NCBI GenBank assembly: GCA_036826635.1
Contig: DAISVY010000003.1
Span: forward strand, 124,001-188,000
From: DAISVY01 sp036826635
GTDB taxonomy: Bacteria > Zixibacteria > MSB-5A5 > GN15 > FEB-12
Length of the DNA stretch: 64,000 bases
Direction of reading: 5' to 3'
Shown: piece by piece, positions 1 to 8,641 of the stretch
Layout: each line of letters starts with the position of its first letter
How positions within the stretch are numbered: position 1 is the stretch's first letter
Notes under the pieces: model-generated
Told to the model about the DNA's origin: nothing
The model's database searches: none
Seen by the model: only the letters and a program-made list of their open reading frames with translations
Translations under genes and position numbers: made by a program

Positions 1-1684
1 CGGTTACCTGATAACGACCGAGAGCTGACAATTGAGAGCCGTCGGTGTCGATTGTAATCCGTCCGCTTTCCGAGATCGACGTCCCCGACGAATCGATCTC
101 ACTCTGGTCGACCGGAATCTGATCGCTGTCGGTGATATAGTCGGCCCGCTCAATCGGCTCCTCCGGTGCGGGAACAGGCTTGCCGCCGGTTGAATGTCCG
201 TCCTGTGCCGGGGTTGTTTTCTCGGCCGTCGGATAGTCTTCAAGGCTGATGGTCTGATGGTCGATAGCCGACGAATCCATCGCTGCCTGAATTGCCTGAT
301 TGGCAACGGCCTGGTCGGCGGAGGTGAGGGCCTTGGTGGCTATATTCATGGGATCGGCGGCACTTTCCCTGATCTCACGAGTGGGTACCTCAATAGGTTG
401 GGGCGAGGCTTTTTTCGGTTTGGCCAGTACCGGGTGTGCTTTTGTTTTTTTCGCCTGGCCGGTAAATACCTGCCAGTCCAGCAAAGGTGACGCCGCCATG
501 AAAAGGATCAACTCAAGGGCGATGTAGACCGTCTGGATTATCATCCGGTAAGATGAAAACAAAAGGTAATTTACATTGCCCAGAATAATGAGGGCACCGC
601 CGAGGATGATCATGCGATGCATCATGTTTACCCGCGGCAGTATGAAAGCGCAAATGGCACCGAGAACGACCAGCACCAGCAGACTTAGCGAGGCCAGATC
701 GTTTCTCACTACCAGCATATTATCATTGATGATATTCTCTACGATTGTGGCTTTGGTCAGAAGCTCCGTCGCCCCTTTTTGTACCGGCGTGGTATACGTT
801 TCCTGTACCCCGTCGGTGAGACCGATCAACACGGCTTTATCTTTCAGTACACTCAGGTCGAAATCCGGGGCCAGGATATCAGCCGCGCTGTATTGTGCGA
901 ATGGGGTGCCCTTGGAGAAATTAACATAGAAATCACCCCGTTCGTTTATAGGTACGACCTGTTCCGTCCCGATCTGTATTTCCTTGCCTTCGATTATCTT
1001 GACCTGGTTTGTCGGCGTGTTCAGGTATACGGCCGCAGCCAGCAGACTGATCGATGGATAATAATAACCTTCGTAGAACATCGTCAGCGGTTGATGACGC
1101 AGAACGCGGTCTTCGTCCGGCCGATGGTAATCGAAGCCCAGGTAGGGATGGCTGGCCAACAGTTTTTCGGCGGGCAGAAATACTTTTCTGGTGAGCAGAC
1201 TGGATTGTTCATCCAGTACCCCGAGCGGGTTGTCGGCTATAATAGAATTGTTGAACAGATACTCGGGGTTGTCGGTCCGGTCACTCCGAAAAGTGGCCAG
1301 GGCTATGTCGTAGGGCAGCACGGCCCGGTCGATCCAGTCAAGTTGTTCGGCCAGTATGTCGGTATAGCCGGCCGAATCCTGGGCGGCGTCTTCATAGAGC
1401 TCGATATCGAGGACAATCGCTCGTGGCTGGCCCGAAGCCGTAGCGGCCGTCAGATCGGCGATGAGATCATTATGCCAGGGCCATTCTCCGTACTCGTTGA
1501 GTGCCCGGGCGTCGATAGTCACCAGCGCCACATTGGGGCGTGTGTCTTCGGTGGCCGTTATTCGGCACAGCATATCATCGACGGATCTCTGAAGATCCCG
1601 CATAGGTCCGAAATTATTAACGTACAGGATCACTATCAGGATCGAAATCAGTAAATACAGTATGTAGGGGGAGTACTTATTCAT
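1..1684 (-). CDS. CHASE2-domain membrane receptor, probably a receptor Ser/Thr protein kinase (C-terminus outside window)
   Basis: The frame opens with ATG at 1684, preceded by GAGGAAG, and stays open to the window edge, giving about 561 visible residues. An N-terminal membrane segment (about 6-23) leads into a large extracytoplasmic region of the CHASE2 type (about 25-320), then three membrane segments (about 327-347, 355-375, 380-396). This is the usual CHASE2 layout. A Lys/Pro/Ser/Thr-rich cytoplasmic linker of about 150 residues follows. The last visible residues, LGRYQVT, are what normally stands just before the glycine loop of Pkn-type Ser/Thr kinases, so a kinase output is inferred; an adenylate cyclase or histidine kinase is less likely. 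The gene is 11 nt behind the phosphoesterase gene, in one operon with the FHA gene, which also fits phospho-Thr signalling. CHASE2 is certain from topology more than from motifs. Confidence 0.75.
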   Translation of the reverse strand, partial: MNKYSPYILYLLISILIVILYVNNFGPMRDLQRSVDDMLCRITATEDTRPNVALVTIDARALNEYGEWPWHNDLIADLTAATASGQPRAIVLDIELYEDAAQDSAGYTDILAEQLDWIDRAVLPYDIALATFRSDRTDNPEYLFNNSIIADNPLGVLDEQSSLLTRKVFLPAEKLLASHPYLGFDYHRPDEDRVLRHQPLTMFYEGYYYPSISLLAAAVYLNTPTNQVKIIEGKEIQIGTEQVVPINERGDFYVNFSKGTPFAQYSAADILAPDFDLSVLKDKAVLIGLTDGVQETYTTPVQKGATELLTKATIVENIINDNMLVVRNDLASLSLLVLVVLGAICAFILPRVNMMHRMIILGGALIILGNVNYLLFSSYRMIIQTVYIALELILFMAASPLLDWQVFTGQAKKTKAHPVLAKPKKASPQPIEVPTREIRESAADPMNIATKALTSADQAVANQAIQAAMDSSAIDHQTISLEDYPTAEKTTPAQDGHSTGGKPVPAPEEPIERADYITDSDQIPVDQSEIDSSGTSISESGRITIDTDGSQLSALGRYQVT

Positions 1685-1695
1685 CAGCGCTTCCT

Positions 1696-2424
1696 CTATC
1701 GCCCGACTTCAAGTCTTTCGATGAGTTTGTCAGGCATCTGGGCGGCTTTCATCTTAATTTGGGTAGCCGCTATATCGTAAGCAACTCGACGATACGAGAT
1801 TGACTTCATTTCAGTATCATACAGAACATAGCTGGCGCGGGCATCATGGTCGCGCGGCTGTCCGACCGATCCCACGTTTACCAGGTAACGAGCTTCTTCA
1901 TCGGGGTCAAAATCATGACCGGTTTGGTGGCGTATCCGACCGTCCTGCGAAAGATTGTATATAGCGGGGACATGGGTATGTCCGAAAAAGCACAACGGTT
2001 CGTCGAAGTTTTCGAAAGCGACTGTGGCCTCGTCCATGGTGAGGATGTAGTGCCAGCGGTTGGGTTCGCAAGGTGAGGCATGCACCAGTCGACAACCGGG
2101 TCTCTGTGCTTCCATTTCGTAATCGGCTATCACGCTCAGTTCATGATCGCTTAGCTGGCCGATGGTCCAGTGCATTGATTCCCGGGCGAGTTGGTTCATG
2201 TTTTCATCACTCAGCAACCCCAGCACGGCGTATTCATGATTTCCCAGCAGCTTTACCTCGCAGAGCTCTCCGACCAGCTTCAGGCAGGCGACCGGATCGC
2301 ACCCGTATCCGATGACATCGCCGAGACAATGAATCTCGTCTGCCTGTTGCGCCTCGATATCGCGAAGGACGGCTACCAGGGCTTCCAGGTTGGCGTGGAT
2401 GTCCGATATCAGGGCGTATTTCAT
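1696..2424 (-). CDS. Calcineurin-like metallophosphoesterase
   Basis: This is a 242-residue cytosolic metal-dependent phosphoesterase of the YfcE/diadenosine-tetraphosphatase-like type. The metal-binding motifs appear in order: SDIHAN near the N-terminus, GDVIGYG, GNHE, VHASP and GHTHVP, followed by NVGSVGQPRD. Its start ATG overlaps the stop of the FHA gene by one base (TAATG), which implies translational coupling; GAAGG lies at proper spacing inside the FHA gene. Substrate is unknown: phosphoprotein, cyclic nucleotide or dinucleotide are all possible. Because it sits between an FHA protein and a probable receptor kinase, a role in turning off a phospho-signal is an attractive inference, although members of this family are more often nucleotide or phosphodiester hydrolases than protein phosphatases. 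Confidence 0.85.
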   Translation of the reverse strand: MKYALISDIHANLEALVAVLRDIEAQQADEIHCLGDVIGYGCDPVACLKLVGELCEVKLLGNHEYAVLGLLSDENMNQLARESMHWTIGQLSDHELSVIADYEMEAQRPGCRLVHASPCEPNRWHYILTMDEATVAFENFDEPLCFFGHTHVPAIYNLSQDGRIRHQTGHDFDPDEEARYLVNVGSVGQPRDHDARASYVLYDTEMKSISYRRVAYDIAATQIKMKAAQMPDKLIERLEVGR

Positions 2425-3119
2425 TATTGTTTGCCTTCGACGAATTTGAAGGTGGTCTTACCGACGGTCATCAGGTCGCCGTTTTTAAGTACGCATCGGT
2501 CGACCGGCTCGCCGTTTATTTTTGTGCGTCCGGTTTTGCCGAGATTCATAAAGGAATAGCCGTTGTTTTCTTTGACGATTTTCGCCTGAATGCCTGACAA
2601 CAGAAAACCTTTGGCTTTGACATGTACGAACTTGGCTTTGCCTATCGTCGTAACATCGCGGTCGAGGCGATACTCGGCGAACTCGGTGTTTTCCTCGCCG
2701 ATCAAAACGGAACCGCCATATTTGGCCACGATTTGGCGTTCGACCCGGTCATTCTCGAGCATTTTTTTCTGCTTCTTGGTACTAAGGACCATTGTGCCGT
2801 CCATGCCCGATAGGTCGTCCTGGGGAGTCGCCGACTGGGTGTGATAAATAAGGGAATACTTCCCGATAGTGACCACGTCGTCGTTTCTGAGCACTTCTTC
2901 GCTGATCTTGCGGTTGTTGACGAAGGTGCCGTTCAGGGATTCGTTGTCGATGATAACGGCGGCATTCTCGTTGAACTCAATCATGGCGTGTTTTCTTGAA
3001 ACCGCCCGGTTCTCCAGAACGACGTCGTTTTCATTGGTGCGCCCGATGCTTATGCGCTTTTTCTCGGTGACAATCCGTTCGATAACCTTGTCTTCGAATT
3101 TCACGATTATCTCGGCCAT
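2424..3119 (-). CDS. Protein with two forkhead-associated (FHA) domains
   Basis: The start is taken at ATG 3119 because AAAGGATT precedes it; an upstream in-frame start would add 28 residues without FHA character. The product has 231 residues. FHA-1 (about 23-93) carries the phosphothreonine-binding residues: GR at 26-27, SRKH at 41-44 and SLNGTFVN at 61-68. FHA-2 (about 155-226) keeps the fold signature (TIGKA, TKINGEPV, LKNGDLMTVGK) but lacks the Arg and Ser/His that bind phosphate, so it is probably structural. Between them lies GTMVLS (about 108-113), a Thr-x-x-Leu context that resembles FHA ligands. FHA domains read phosphothreonine made by Ser/Thr kinases, which agrees with the receptor encoded two genes downstream in the same operon. 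Confidence 0.88.
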   Translation of the reverse strand: MAEIIVKFEDKVIERIVTEKKRISIGRTNENDVVLENRAVSRKHAMIEFNENAAVIIDNESLNGTFVNNRKISEEVLRNDDVVTIGKYSLIYHTQSATPQDDLSGMDGTMVLSTKKQKKMLENDRVERQIVAKYGGSVLIGEENTEFAEYRLDRDVTTIGKAKFVHVKAKGFLLSGIQAKIVKENNGYSFMNLGKTGRTKINGEPVDRCVLKNGDLMTVGKTTFKFVEGKQ

Positions 3120-3427
3120 ACCAGAATCCTTTCGGTTTTGTGGTCTGCTGGTACCAGGCGATCCACAATCACAGCGGCGACAGAGAGAACTCTGCCATGA
3201 CATTTTCGGGTTAAGGTTTATTCCCTTAATCTTCCTATATTGTCGGCAAGATAAGGGGGAAACTTAAACTGAGTGACCCCATGGTGTTCGGAGAGTTGCG
3301 GGTGATTTTTGGTGTTTTCTGCTCAGGTAGTTACGGCCGCTTGCGGAGGACCGAAATAGTGGTTGCCTGAGCTTTGCCGGGGACCTATATTCGGACTTAA
3401 ACTGTTGACCATCATATAGGTGTGGGA
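3120..3427. other. Divergent intergenic region between the FHA operon and etfA
   Basis: About 300 bases without a convincing gene. It must hold the minus-strand promoter of the FHA operon, which I could not place, and the plus-strand etfA promoter (boxes at 3363-3368 and 3386-3391). No tRNA-like or strong hairpin structure was seen. Confidence 0.6.
3363..3391 (+). promoter_or_regulatory. Probable sigma-70-type promoter of etfA
   Basis: TTGCCT at 3363-3368 and TATATT at 3386-3391 are separated by 17 bases. The start ATG at 3428 would have a leader of roughly 30 bases. Confidence 0.5.
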
Positions 3428-4393
3428 ATGAAGACGCTAATAGTCGGACTACAAAAGAACTCTCAATTGACCGCCGCTACTTATGAATTGATTACGGCTG
3501 CCCAGTCGCTCAACAGCGAGATAAGCAGCGCCGTTCTGGCCGCCGACGCCGGGGCGCTGGCCGCTGATCTGGCGGCTCGTGGTGGCGGAAAAGTGCTGGC
3601 GGTTTCTCATCCTGCCCTCGAATTCTTTAATGAAGAGGTCTATGCCAAGGTCCTCGCCGAACTGGTCAGGAAGTATTCTTTTGATCTGGTTCTCGGTCCG
3701 GCCTCGTTTTACGGCAAGGCTCTGTTCGGCCGTCTGGCCGGAATAATGGGCGGGACCATGACTTCCGAAGTGACCGGGCTGGCCCTGGATGGGGATAAAG
3801 TGGTGCTTACCCGTCCCTGCTATGGCGGTTCCGTAATCGCTTCCGTGGCGGCCAAATCACAGGATCAACCCTATTTCGTGACCGTTCGTCCGAAAATCTT
3901 CGCTGAATCCCGCGAAGGCGGCGGCGAAGTAGTCGAAGAAACCGTTTCGGATGCCTGTTTCGAGTCGCGGACGGTTGTCAGGGAAGTCAAGGCCGAGAGC
4001 GCCGGAGTGAAGAATCTGGCCGAGGCCGATGTGATTGTTTCGGCGGGCCGGGGGATCAAAGGACCCGAACATGTCCCCTTGGTTAAAGAGTTGGCCGATA
4101 CTTTGGGGGCGGCTTTCGGGGCCTCGCGCGCCATAGTCGATGCCGGGTGGACGGAGTATTCCAATCAGGTCGGTCAGACCGGACGGACCGTTAATCCCAA
4201 GCTATATGTTGCCGTAGGTATCTCGGGGGCTATCCAGCATCTGGTCGGGATGCGCTCGTCTCAGTATATCGTGGCTGTTAACAAGGATAAAGATGCCCCT
4301 ATTTTCAATATCGCCAGCTATGGTATCGTGGGTGATCTTTTCGAGGTGGTTCCGGCCCTGAGCAAGAAATTCAAGGAAGAACTGGCCTCGTAG
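3428..4393 (+). CDS. etfA: Electron transfer flavoprotein alpha subunit
   Basis: A 321-residue EtfA. The start ATG at 3428 follows AGGTG; a GTG six bases upstream is in frame but badly spaced. The N-terminal half is the alpha-specific nucleotide-like fold; the C-terminal half is the FAD-binding domain with the diagnostic GRGIKGPE, SRAIVDAGW, QVGQTGRTVNPKLY, GISGAIQH and AVNKDKDAPIF segments. ETF is an alpha/beta heterodimer that passes electrons from acyl-CoA and other flavin dehydrogenases to the quinone pool or to bifurcating partners. No etfB, acyl-CoA dehydrogenase or ETF-quinone oxidoreductase is encoded beside it, which is unusual since etfB-etfA are generally adjacent. It has its own promoter and terminator, so it is transcribed alone. 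Confidence 0.95.
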   Translation: MKTLIVGLQKNSQLTAATYELITAAQSLNSEISSAVLAADAGALAADLAARGGGKVLAVSHPALEFFNEEVYAKVLAELVRKYSFDLVLGPASFYGKALFGRLAGIMGGTMTSEVTGLALDGDKVVLTRPCYGGSVIASVAAKSQDQPYFVTVRPKIFAESREGGGEVVEETVSDACFESRTVVREVKAESAGVKNLAEADVIVSAGRGIKGPEHVPLVKELADTLGAAFGASRAIVDAGWTEYSNQVGQTGRTVNPKLYVAVGISGAIQHLVGMRSSQYIVAVNKDKDAPIFNIASYGIVGDLFEVVPALSKKFKEELAS

Positions 4394-4416
4394 TCGGTTG
4401 AATCAAAAAAACAGCA

Positions 4417-4449
4417 GGCCCGTCGTAATTACGGCGGGCCTTTCTTTTG
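4417..4449. terminator. Bidirectional Rho-independent terminator
   Basis: GGCCCGTCGT and ACGGCGGGCC form a 10-bp stem around AATT. It is followed by TTTCTTTT on plus (end of etfA) and by a T7 run on minus (end of the PKD lipoprotein gene). Confidence 0.85.
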
Positions 4450-4473
4450 TCTTTTTCGGATGGGGTGGACCGT

Positions 4474-5643
4474 CTACTCCTCGGCCGCACTGACTACTAC
4501 CTCGAGCGTAAGAGTGTCCGGAGGACAGCCGTCGTTACTTACTATCAACCGGAGGGAGTACGTTCCTTCGTTTTCGTAGGTGTAGAATCCCTGGCGGAAC
4601 TCGCTGGTACCACCGTCGCCGAAGCTCCAGTCGTAATTTTGAACATACCCGCTTGAGGCGCTGCCGTTATAGGTTATCGCCTGACCTGCCACCGGAGTCG
4701 TATCGGAGAGATCAAATTCCGCCACGGGTTCCTCGTGGATAAACAGGAAGTTCTCCAGTGTTTTGGTGTCACTGAGACCGTCACGCCTGACGGTCAACGA
4801 TACGGTAAACGTATCCGCCTGTTCCTCGGTGGTGTATATGTGCGTTACCTCTATCGTGTCACCGGTCGTGTCGGCGTCGCCGTCGCCGTAGTTCCAGATG
4901 AGGGTGTCGGGACTTCCGAACGAAAGGTTGCTGAAAACAACTTCAAGTTCCGGGGTACAGCCGGACGTGTCACTGATACTGAAATCGGCCACCGGGCAGT
5001 CTGCGACTTTTATGGTGTCGTACATCGTATCGGCCGTTTCGCAGGAGTCATTGTATGCGATCAGGCGGACGATGTAGGTGCCCGGATTGTTGTAAGTGTG
5101 ATAGGGATTCTGATACGTGGTCGTTTCCGGCGGGTCGGCGCTGGTGTCAAAATTCCATTCCCAGCGGGTCAGGTTGCGCACGAGGCTTATTTGAAACTGC
5201 ACATCCAGAGGGGCGCAGCCGGAATCCTGGGAAACGTCGAAATCGGCTATTGCCTGATCGATCAGGACGCAATTCTTCTTGGTTTCGGTGTCGGTAGCTC
5301 CCAATGTATCGGTGACGGTCAGGGTAACGGTGAAGAACCCCGAGCTGTCATAAGTATGAGTCACGCCGTCTTTAACTTCAGTCGAGTCCACGGTTACCAT
5401 GGAATCATCGGAATGATCACCGAAATTGAAGGTGAAACTGACGATAGGCCCGCTGGAACGTTCGCGGAAAGTCACTTCCAGACCGGCACAACCCCAGGTG
5501 GAATCGGGGTAGAAGTCGGCGGTGGGATAGCGTTCGATAGGTTGTGTAATGCGTTCGGTGACCAGGTCGTCACAGCCGGGTATAATCCAGATCAGCAGTG
5601 CCACGGCTGTCGCAAGGCCTATAATCAGTTTGTTTCTGAACAT
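4474..5643 (-). CDS. Lipoprotein with four PKD-type domains
   Basis: A 389-residue secreted protein. Residues 1-24 form a lipoprotein signal ending in the lipobox IIPGC, so the mature Cys24 would be lipidated. Four tandem PKD-like Ig folds follow, each opening with an ADF or AEF motif and containing the WxFGDG-type signature: NFGDHSDD, WEWNFD, WNYGDGDADTTG and WSFGDGGTSE. Three of the four contain an extra Cys after a DSxxGC pattern (STWGC, DSGCAP, TSGCTP), suggesting disulphides and hence an extracytoplasmic location. PKD arrays are spacers or adhesion and protein-binding modules on surface proteins; no enzymatic domain is present. The gene is monocistronic, with a near-consensus promoter and a shared terminator. 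Confidence 0.85.
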   Translation of the reverse strand: MFRNKLIIGLATAVALLIWIIPGCDDLVTERITQPIERYPTADFYPDSTWGCAGLEVTFRERSSGPIVSFTFNFGDHSDDSMVTVDSTEVKDGVTHTYDSSGFFTVTLTVTDTLGATDTETKKNCVLIDQAIADFDVSQDSGCAPLDVQFQISLVRNLTRWEWNFDTSADPPETTTYQNPYHTYNNPGTYIVRLIAYNDSCETADTMYDTIKVADCPVADFSISDTSGCTPELEVVFSNLSFGSPDTLIWNYGDGDADTTGDTIEVTHIYTTEEQADTFTVSLTVRRDGLSDTKTLENFLFIHEEPVAEFDLSDTTPVAGQAITYNGSASSGYVQNYDWSFGDGGTSEFRQGFYTYENEGTYSLRLIVSNDGCPPDTLTLEVVVSAAEE

Positions 5644-5992
5644 TAGCAGTACCCGTAATTAGCCGGTATAGAGTTTATACACCTTTATACCCTTCATCGG
5701 CCGTGCTGTCAAATCTTAATTCCGGCAGGAAGATACCAACCGGCTTCCGTTGAGTTTCGGGGAACCGTCGGAGCGTCCCGGATTATAATAGGAAAGAGCC
5801 AAAGGGTGGGTGCAAAACGATTGCCTTGCCTGCCTTATTTGGTTATGTTCCTCCGCAAAGGCAGAGTGTTTTTCGGCTCCGGGGGTAATTGCGGCCGGAA
5901 TCTGCTGTGCCACGTAACTCAAAGATGAACGCACTGCGCGTATGGACAATCGTGTTGCCCCATGGCGGGCGTTTCTTTATCCGGGGTGAAGA
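5644..5992. other. Divergent intergenic region, PKD lipoprotein / propeller gene
   Basis: About 350 bases. It holds the minus-strand promoter at 5684-5712. A 77-codon minus frame in it has no ribosome binding site and no protein-like pattern. I found no good promoter for the plus-strand gene at 5993. Confidence 0.6.
5684..5712 (-). promoter_or_regulatory. Sigma-70-type promoter of the PKD lipoprotein gene
   Basis: Read on minus: TTGACA (5712-5707), 17 bases, TATAAA (5689-5684). A second TATAAA lies ten bases downstream. The leader would be about 35 bases. Confidence 0.7.
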
Positions 5993-8629
5993 GTGAATAA
6001 ATGGCTATTGCCGCTTATTATGTGCGGCCTGCTGTCGGTTGGGGCAAACGCCCAGGTGGCAAAAACGTACGAGGTAGGCGCCGAACCGTCGACCGGGGTA
6101 GCTTCCGACGTTGCTGTGGACATAATCGCTCATGGCGATATGCCCAAAGGCGTCTGGCTGGTTACCGGTCGCGGGATTAATTACACCTTCGACGAGGGCC
6201 AGAGCTGGTATGTCCATAATGTCGCCAGCGGACTCCCGGCGGAAAACCTGTCGGCGGCTTTTTCCATCGGCGGGCGGCTATGGGTGGCGGCTAACCACAA
6301 CGAGCTTGTTTCCAGTGAATTGCAGAGCCTCTCGGACGGGCTGACTTACAGCGATGACAACGGAGCCAGTTGGCATCAGATCAATTTCGGTTCCGACGGA
6401 CTCGATATTTCGTTCGTCTGGGGGGGAGACCGCAATATCTATGATATCACCGGACATACCGACGAGGGTTTCTTCAGCCATAGAACGAATAATCGTGATG
6501 TCAACTGGCTGTTTTTCACTGCCTTTGCGGGCGGGCTTCTGGCCTCGCAGGACGGGGGGATGAACTGGCGGCGTATTTACGCTGAATCCGACGACAGTCT
6601 GAGCACCAGCGAGGAGCCGCCGGTGCGAGCCAGATACTTCTCGTGTGCGGCCGATACCTCGCATGGTGATACATTGTTCCTGTGGGCCGGGACAGCCGAA
6701 GGTGTGGTTCAGTTTCTTTTCGTTCCGCCTCGGGAAAAGCTCTATTTGCAACAGGTGAACTGTATTGCTTTCGGTGACAGTTCCCTGACCGGTGACACCG
6801 GTACTGTTTTTATCGGCGGTGAAATCGGACTGGCCCGCACCAGCACAGCCGGCGGGAAGATTGTTACCCGTTTCGAGAATGACGGTTTACCTGCTCCGGA
6901 AGTGACAGCCGTGACCAGTGTCGGCGATAATCTCCTCGTGGGGGTTGCTGATACAGTTACCGGGGCGGCCGGTCTTGCCTTGTCCGTTGATCGAGGGGAG
7001 ACGTTCACGCCGCTTGTTCTTCCGATTGAGTTTACTTCGGCCGGACGTGTTTCCGCTTTCGGTTGCTGGCGCGACAGTCTTTTTATGGCCGGTGGGGAAG
7101 CGGGATTCTTTGTCTCACCGTCTGATCTTTCCGATGACTGGTCGCACCTTTACGTGGATACGGTCGATAGCAACGCAGCTACTAATCACGTGAATGCGAT
7201 CGACGTTATCGGCGACACGATCCTGCTGGGGACCGATTCCGGATTGGTCGAATTATACATGGCGGCCGATGGTGCGATTGATTCCGTAATACATACTCCT
7301 TTCGCCGAGAGAGACAGCAGTTCCGCGAAGATTATCAAGGTTCGAACCCAGGTTATAACCAGCCTTGTCGACTCGGTCGTTGTCGTCGATTCCACTATCG
7401 TCTGGACAGTGCACCGTCCGATGACCGATGACGGGGAGCCCATGGTCGGTCGTCGTGGTTACATCATTGACACCCTGACGCTCGATCCGCTCACTACCGA
7501 CACCGTCGAAAATTGGACTCATTTGCAGGTGCCGGCTATTACCTACGATGTCAATTTCTTCGATGACACTGCTTTTGTCGTTGGCACCAACGGTATCCGT
7601 TACACTACGCGCGGCACCAATCCGGCCAATTCGTTCGCGGTGCACGACACTTCCGGTAACGATCTGTTCGAGGACGATACGGTTACCGTTATGGAGATCA
7701 AGGGAGACACGGTTATATTCGGGAGTCTCAACGGTCTGGCCTTTTCCACTGATCGTGGTCGCTATTTCAGGGCTTATCGTCCCAATCTCGACACTCTGGC
7801 GTGGGATCGGCGCATTCGGCACACGTACCTTAACAGCATATTCAGACTGTATGGTGATTTTATCCCGGCCATGGACGTGCAATATCTTCCTTCTGGTCCG
7901 GCCCGGATTTGGGTTTCGACGCGGCCTGCCGAGGTCGGTCAAACGGGTATCTCGGTGGGTGAATACGATACCACTTCGGGACAGTTTGTCTGGCAACCGG
8001 TGCTCGATGACACCTTGTCGCCGGGTATAACCTGGAATTTCGCGTTTGTCGGCGATTCCGTATTCGCGGCCAACGATAACGGGTTGCTTCTGCATACCGG
8101 TGAGCGGGATGTCGACGACAAGTTCGTGACAACTTGGGATACCGTGCCGCTGATCGATTTTGTCAGCTCCGAGGTACTGGTGGATCCGGATGTGGGCGTT
8201 TACGGTGTGGCGGCTATCGACTCCTTCCTGTGGGTGGGAACGGACGACGGGACAGTGAAGATCAGTCTTGACGATCCCGACGCCAAAGAGCTTTACCAAC
8301 GGGTCGACTCGGCTGCGGCGGCCGACGAGGTTTATGCTTTTCCGGTGCCGTTTGCTCCGCATCGTCATCGGGAGGTGAATTTCCATTTTGTCGTCGAGCA
8401 GCCCGGCTACGTTACTCTGGAGATATATGATTTTGCCATGAACCCGGTGGCCCGGCCGATTGATAATGAATATTACGAGGCCGGGATTTATCCCAGCGGT
8501 TCCAGTCAGGGGGTAAGCTGGGATGGTTACAACGGTAATGGTGATCAGGTAGCGGTGGGGGTGTATTATTTCAAAGTTGAAGTCAGTTCCGGTGAGACCC
8601 GGTGGGGCAAACTCGCGGTCATACCGTAG
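5993..8629 (+). CDS. Large secreted beta-propeller-like protein with FlgD-type C-terminal domain
   Basis: An 878-residue protein starting at GTG 5993 with GGGGTG upstream. Residues 1-20 are a signal peptide ending near ANAQ. The body is made of repeated blades of the BNR/two-component-propeller kind, with recurrent motifs such as GVWLVTGRGINYTFDEG, GGRLWVAANHN, ASQDGGMNWRRIY, DTILLGTDSGLVE and SFLWVGTDDGTVKI. The last 95 residues resemble the FlgD Ig-like domain used as C-terminal sorting-type region in FCB bacteria: YAFPVPFAPH, VTLEIYDFAMNPV, SWDGYNGNGDQVAVGVYYFKV. It is the first gene of an operon with two PorV-like barrels, which suggests export to the cell surface by a type IX-like route. 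Ligand or enzymatic role is unknown. Confidence 0.8.
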   Translation: MNKWLLPLIMCGLLSVGANAQVAKTYEVGAEPSTGVASDVAVDIIAHGDMPKGVWLVTGRGINYTFDEGQSWYVHNVASGLPAENLSAAFSIGGRLWVAANHNELVSSELQSLSDGLTYSDDNGASWHQINFGSDGLDISFVWGGDRNIYDITGHTDEGFFSHRTNNRDVNWLFFTAFAGGLLASQDGGMNWRRIYAESDDSLSTSEEPPVRARYFSCAADTSHGDTLFLWAGTAEGVVQFLFVPPREKLYLQQVNCIAFGDSSLTGDTGTVFIGGEIGLARTSTAGGKIVTRFENDGLPAPEVTAVTSVGDNLLVGVADTVTGAAGLALSVDRGETFTPLVLPIEFTSAGRVSAFGCWRDSLFMAGGEAGFFVSPSDLSDDWSHLYVDTVDSNAATNHVNAIDVIGDTILLGTDSGLVELYMAADGAIDSVIHTPFAERDSSSAKIIKVRTQVITSLVDSVVVVDSTIVWTVHRPMTDDGEPMVGRRGYIIDTLTLDPLTTDTVENWTHLQVPAITYDVNFFDDTAFVVGTNGIRYTTRGTNPANSFAVHDTSGNDLFEDDTVTVMEIKGDTVIFGSLNGLAFSTDRGRYFRAYRPNLDTLAWDRRIRHTYLNSIFRLYGDFIPAMDVQYLPSGPARIWVSTRPAEVGQTGISVGEYDTTSGQFVWQPVLDDTLSPGITWNFAFVGDSVFAANDNGLLLHTGERDVDDKFVTTWDTVPLIDFVSSEVLVDPDVGVYGVAAIDSFLWVGTDDGTVKISLDDPDAKELYQRVDSAAAADEVYAFPVPFAPHRHREVNFHFVVEQPGYVTLEIYDFAMNPVARPIDNEYYEAGIYPSGSSQGVSWDGYNGNGDQVAVGVYYFKVEVSSGETRWGKLAVIP

Positions 8630-8641
8630 AGAGGAATAGTG

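Noticed and set aside
779..1654. Plus-strand open frame of 291 codons
   Set aside because: It lies opposite the CHASE2 receptor frame, has no ribosome binding site and no domain-like pattern; the minus frame has a signal anchor, clear membrane helices and a good ribosome binding site.
5716..5949. 77-codon minus frame in the gap before the propeller gene
   Set aside because: No ribosome binding site, no start context and no protein-like pattern.
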